From: Pleurocapsa sp. PCC 7327
GTDB taxonomy: Bacteria > Cyanobacteriota > Cyanobacteriia > Cyanobacteriales > Microcystaceae
Direction: 5' to 3'
Assembly: GCF_000317025.1 (NCBI RefSeq)
Contig: NC_019689.1
Coordinates: 1,067,501-1,131,500, forward strand
Length of the DNA stretch: 64,000 nt
Shown here: positions 63,174 to 64,000 of the stretch, one piece after another
Position numbering within the stretch: position 1 is the first letter of the stretch
How the letters are laid out: every line of letters starts with the position of its first letter
Position numbers and translations under genes: made by a program
Notes under the pieces: model-generated
The model's database searches: none
What the model was told of the DNA's origin: nothing
The model's input: the letters and a program-made list of their open reading frames with translations, nothing else

Positions 63174-64000
63174 TTACATCATGCCCATGCCACCCATGCC
63201 GCCCATACCACCCATGCCACCCATATCGGGCATAGCAGGCGCGGCTTTTTCAGGTTTTTCGACCACAAGCGCTTCGGTGGTTAGAACCATTCCGGCAATA
63301 GAAGCTGCATTCTGCACGGCAGAACGCACTACCTTAGCCGGATCGACGATCCCAGCCGCGATCATGTCTTCAAACTTCCCCGTGAGGGCGTTGTAACCGA
63401 TGTTGAACTCGGTTTCCCGGACTCGTTCGACAATCACCGAACCTTCTGCCCCAGCGTTATCGGCAAGTTGGCGCACGGGGGCTTCTAAGGCTTTGGCGAC
63501 GATATCGGCAGCAACTTTTTCTTCGTCGTCAGTGAGATTGTTTTTAAACTCAGCAACTTTTTTCGCTAAATGAATTAGCGTCGTGCCGCCGCCAGGGACG
63601 ATTCCTTCTGCAACCGCAGCTTTGGTTGCATTGAGCGCATCTTCGATCCGCAGTTTTCTGTCTTTGAGTTCGGTTTCGGTAGCAGCCCCGACTTTAATGA
63701 CGGCAACGCCCCCTGCTAGCTTAGCAATTCGTTCTTGCAGTTTTTCTCTATCGTATTCGGAGTCGGTTGCTTCTAGTTCTTTACGGAGTTGGGCAATCCG
63801 TTTTTGCACGTCTGCCTTATGTTCTCCACCGGCGACGATGGTGGTGTTATCCTTCTCGATCGTGACTTTGATGGCTTTGCCTAGCATATCTATAGAGACG
63901 GTATCCAGGCTTAATCCGATTTCCTCGGAAATGAGACGACCGCCCGTTAGAATAGCAATATCTTGTAGCATGGCTTTGCGACGATCGCCAAAACTGGGAG
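63174..64000 (-). CDS. groL: chaperonin GroEL, C-terminal part (start off window)
   Basis: About 275 residues of the 60-kDa chaperonin are visible; the N terminus lies beyond the right edge. [68 protein letters not shown] and the [15 protein letters not shown] tail are diagnostic. The Gly-Met tail is typical of the main GroEL (usually GroEL1 with groES). It refolds proteins inside its double ring; whether groES is upstream cannot be seen. Confidence 0.97.
   Translation of the reverse strand, partial: PSFGDRRKAMLQDIAILTGGRLISEEIGLSLDTVSIDMLGKAIKVTIEKDNTTIVAGGEHKADVQKRIAQLRKELEATDSEYDREKLQERIAKLAGGVAVIKVGAATETELKDRKLRIEDALNATKAAVAEGIVPGGGTTLIHLAKKVAEFKNNLTDDEEKVAADIVAKALEAPVRQLADNAGAEGSVIVERVRETEFNIGYNALTGKFEDMIAAGIVDPAKVVRSAVQNAASIAGMVLTTEALVVEKPEKAAPAMPDMGGMGGMGGMGGMGMM

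Noticed and set aside
62942-63235. 97-residue open frame near the groEL end
   Set aside because: It crosses the groEL terminator and runs antisense into the Gly-Met tail (His/Pro/Cys repeats), a shadow effect.
1-64000. tRNA, rRNA, tmRNA and riboswitch search by eye
   Set aside because: No cloverleaf with CCA-type acceptor and TTCGA arm, no rRNA core sequence and no known riboswitch core was recognised in the gaps; a covariance-model scan could still find one.

Overview
The window is chromosomal DNA of a cyanobacterium. It encodes photosystem I PsaK, photosystem II PsbH and PsbN, a Psb35-like protein, a CpcS/CpeS-type phycobilin lyase, the chloroplast-like genes ycf46 and CPP1, an SphR-like Pho box and HLR1-like sites. 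The palindrome GCGATCGC (HIP1) recurs throughout, and short heptanucleotide repeats fill many gaps. Genus and species cannot be fixed from sequence alone; a unicellular, pleurocapsalean-like or filamentous lineage with mid-40s GC would fit, but that is only a guess.

Layout. 0-7 kb: a molybdopterin oxidoreductase of the FdhF/YdeP type (running off the left edge) is divergent from a Tat-exported Rieske protein; then a Uma2 nuclease, a broken CYP120-like P450, an acetoacetate-decarboxylase-like protein, murG and an NTF2-like secreted protein. 7-13 kb: an EcsC-like protein, a small membrane-associated protein, a large P-type ATPase with an HMA-like N terminus and a divergent MetK paralogue form a possible ion-homeostasis cluster. 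13-22 kb: a conserved housekeeping core, tig-clpP-clpX on the minus strand and asd-dapA-rnj on the plus strand. 22-30 kb: a catalytically dead caspase-fold protein, rpmF, a SuoX-like MoCo enzyme, rplI, cysH, a DUF1400 hydrolase, an SRPBCC protein and hemF, followed by a textbook MITE.

30-34 kb is the most unusual part. Three intact and one decayed tandem copies of a SET-domain methyltransferase run into a half-size MFS transporter, whose start codon overlaps the stop of the decayed copy. 34-43 kb: ugd-uxs (UDP-xylose synthesis), rnhA-yjbQ, a Rieske oxygenase, a DUF120-like protein, an XPB-type helicase and an oligopeptide-type ABC permease. 43-48 kb: purC behind a Pho-box-like array, then bamA-lpxC-fabZ (outer membrane and lipid A). 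48-64 kb: HAD hydrolase, CPP1-like, OmpR-type regulator, tatA, psbH/psbN, ycf46, SH3 protein, a decayed TnpB insertion sequence, two glycosyltransferases, Psb35, cpcS, an MnmH remnant, psaK, smc (with heptanucleotide repeats inside its coding sequence) and the 3' part of groEL.

Decay is a theme in the accessory parts. P450, SET copy 4, tnpB, mnmH and a zinc-ribbon protein are all broken; two of them carry one-base losses in A/T homopolymers, which could be real or sequencing error. No rRNA, tRNA or CRISPR array was seen.
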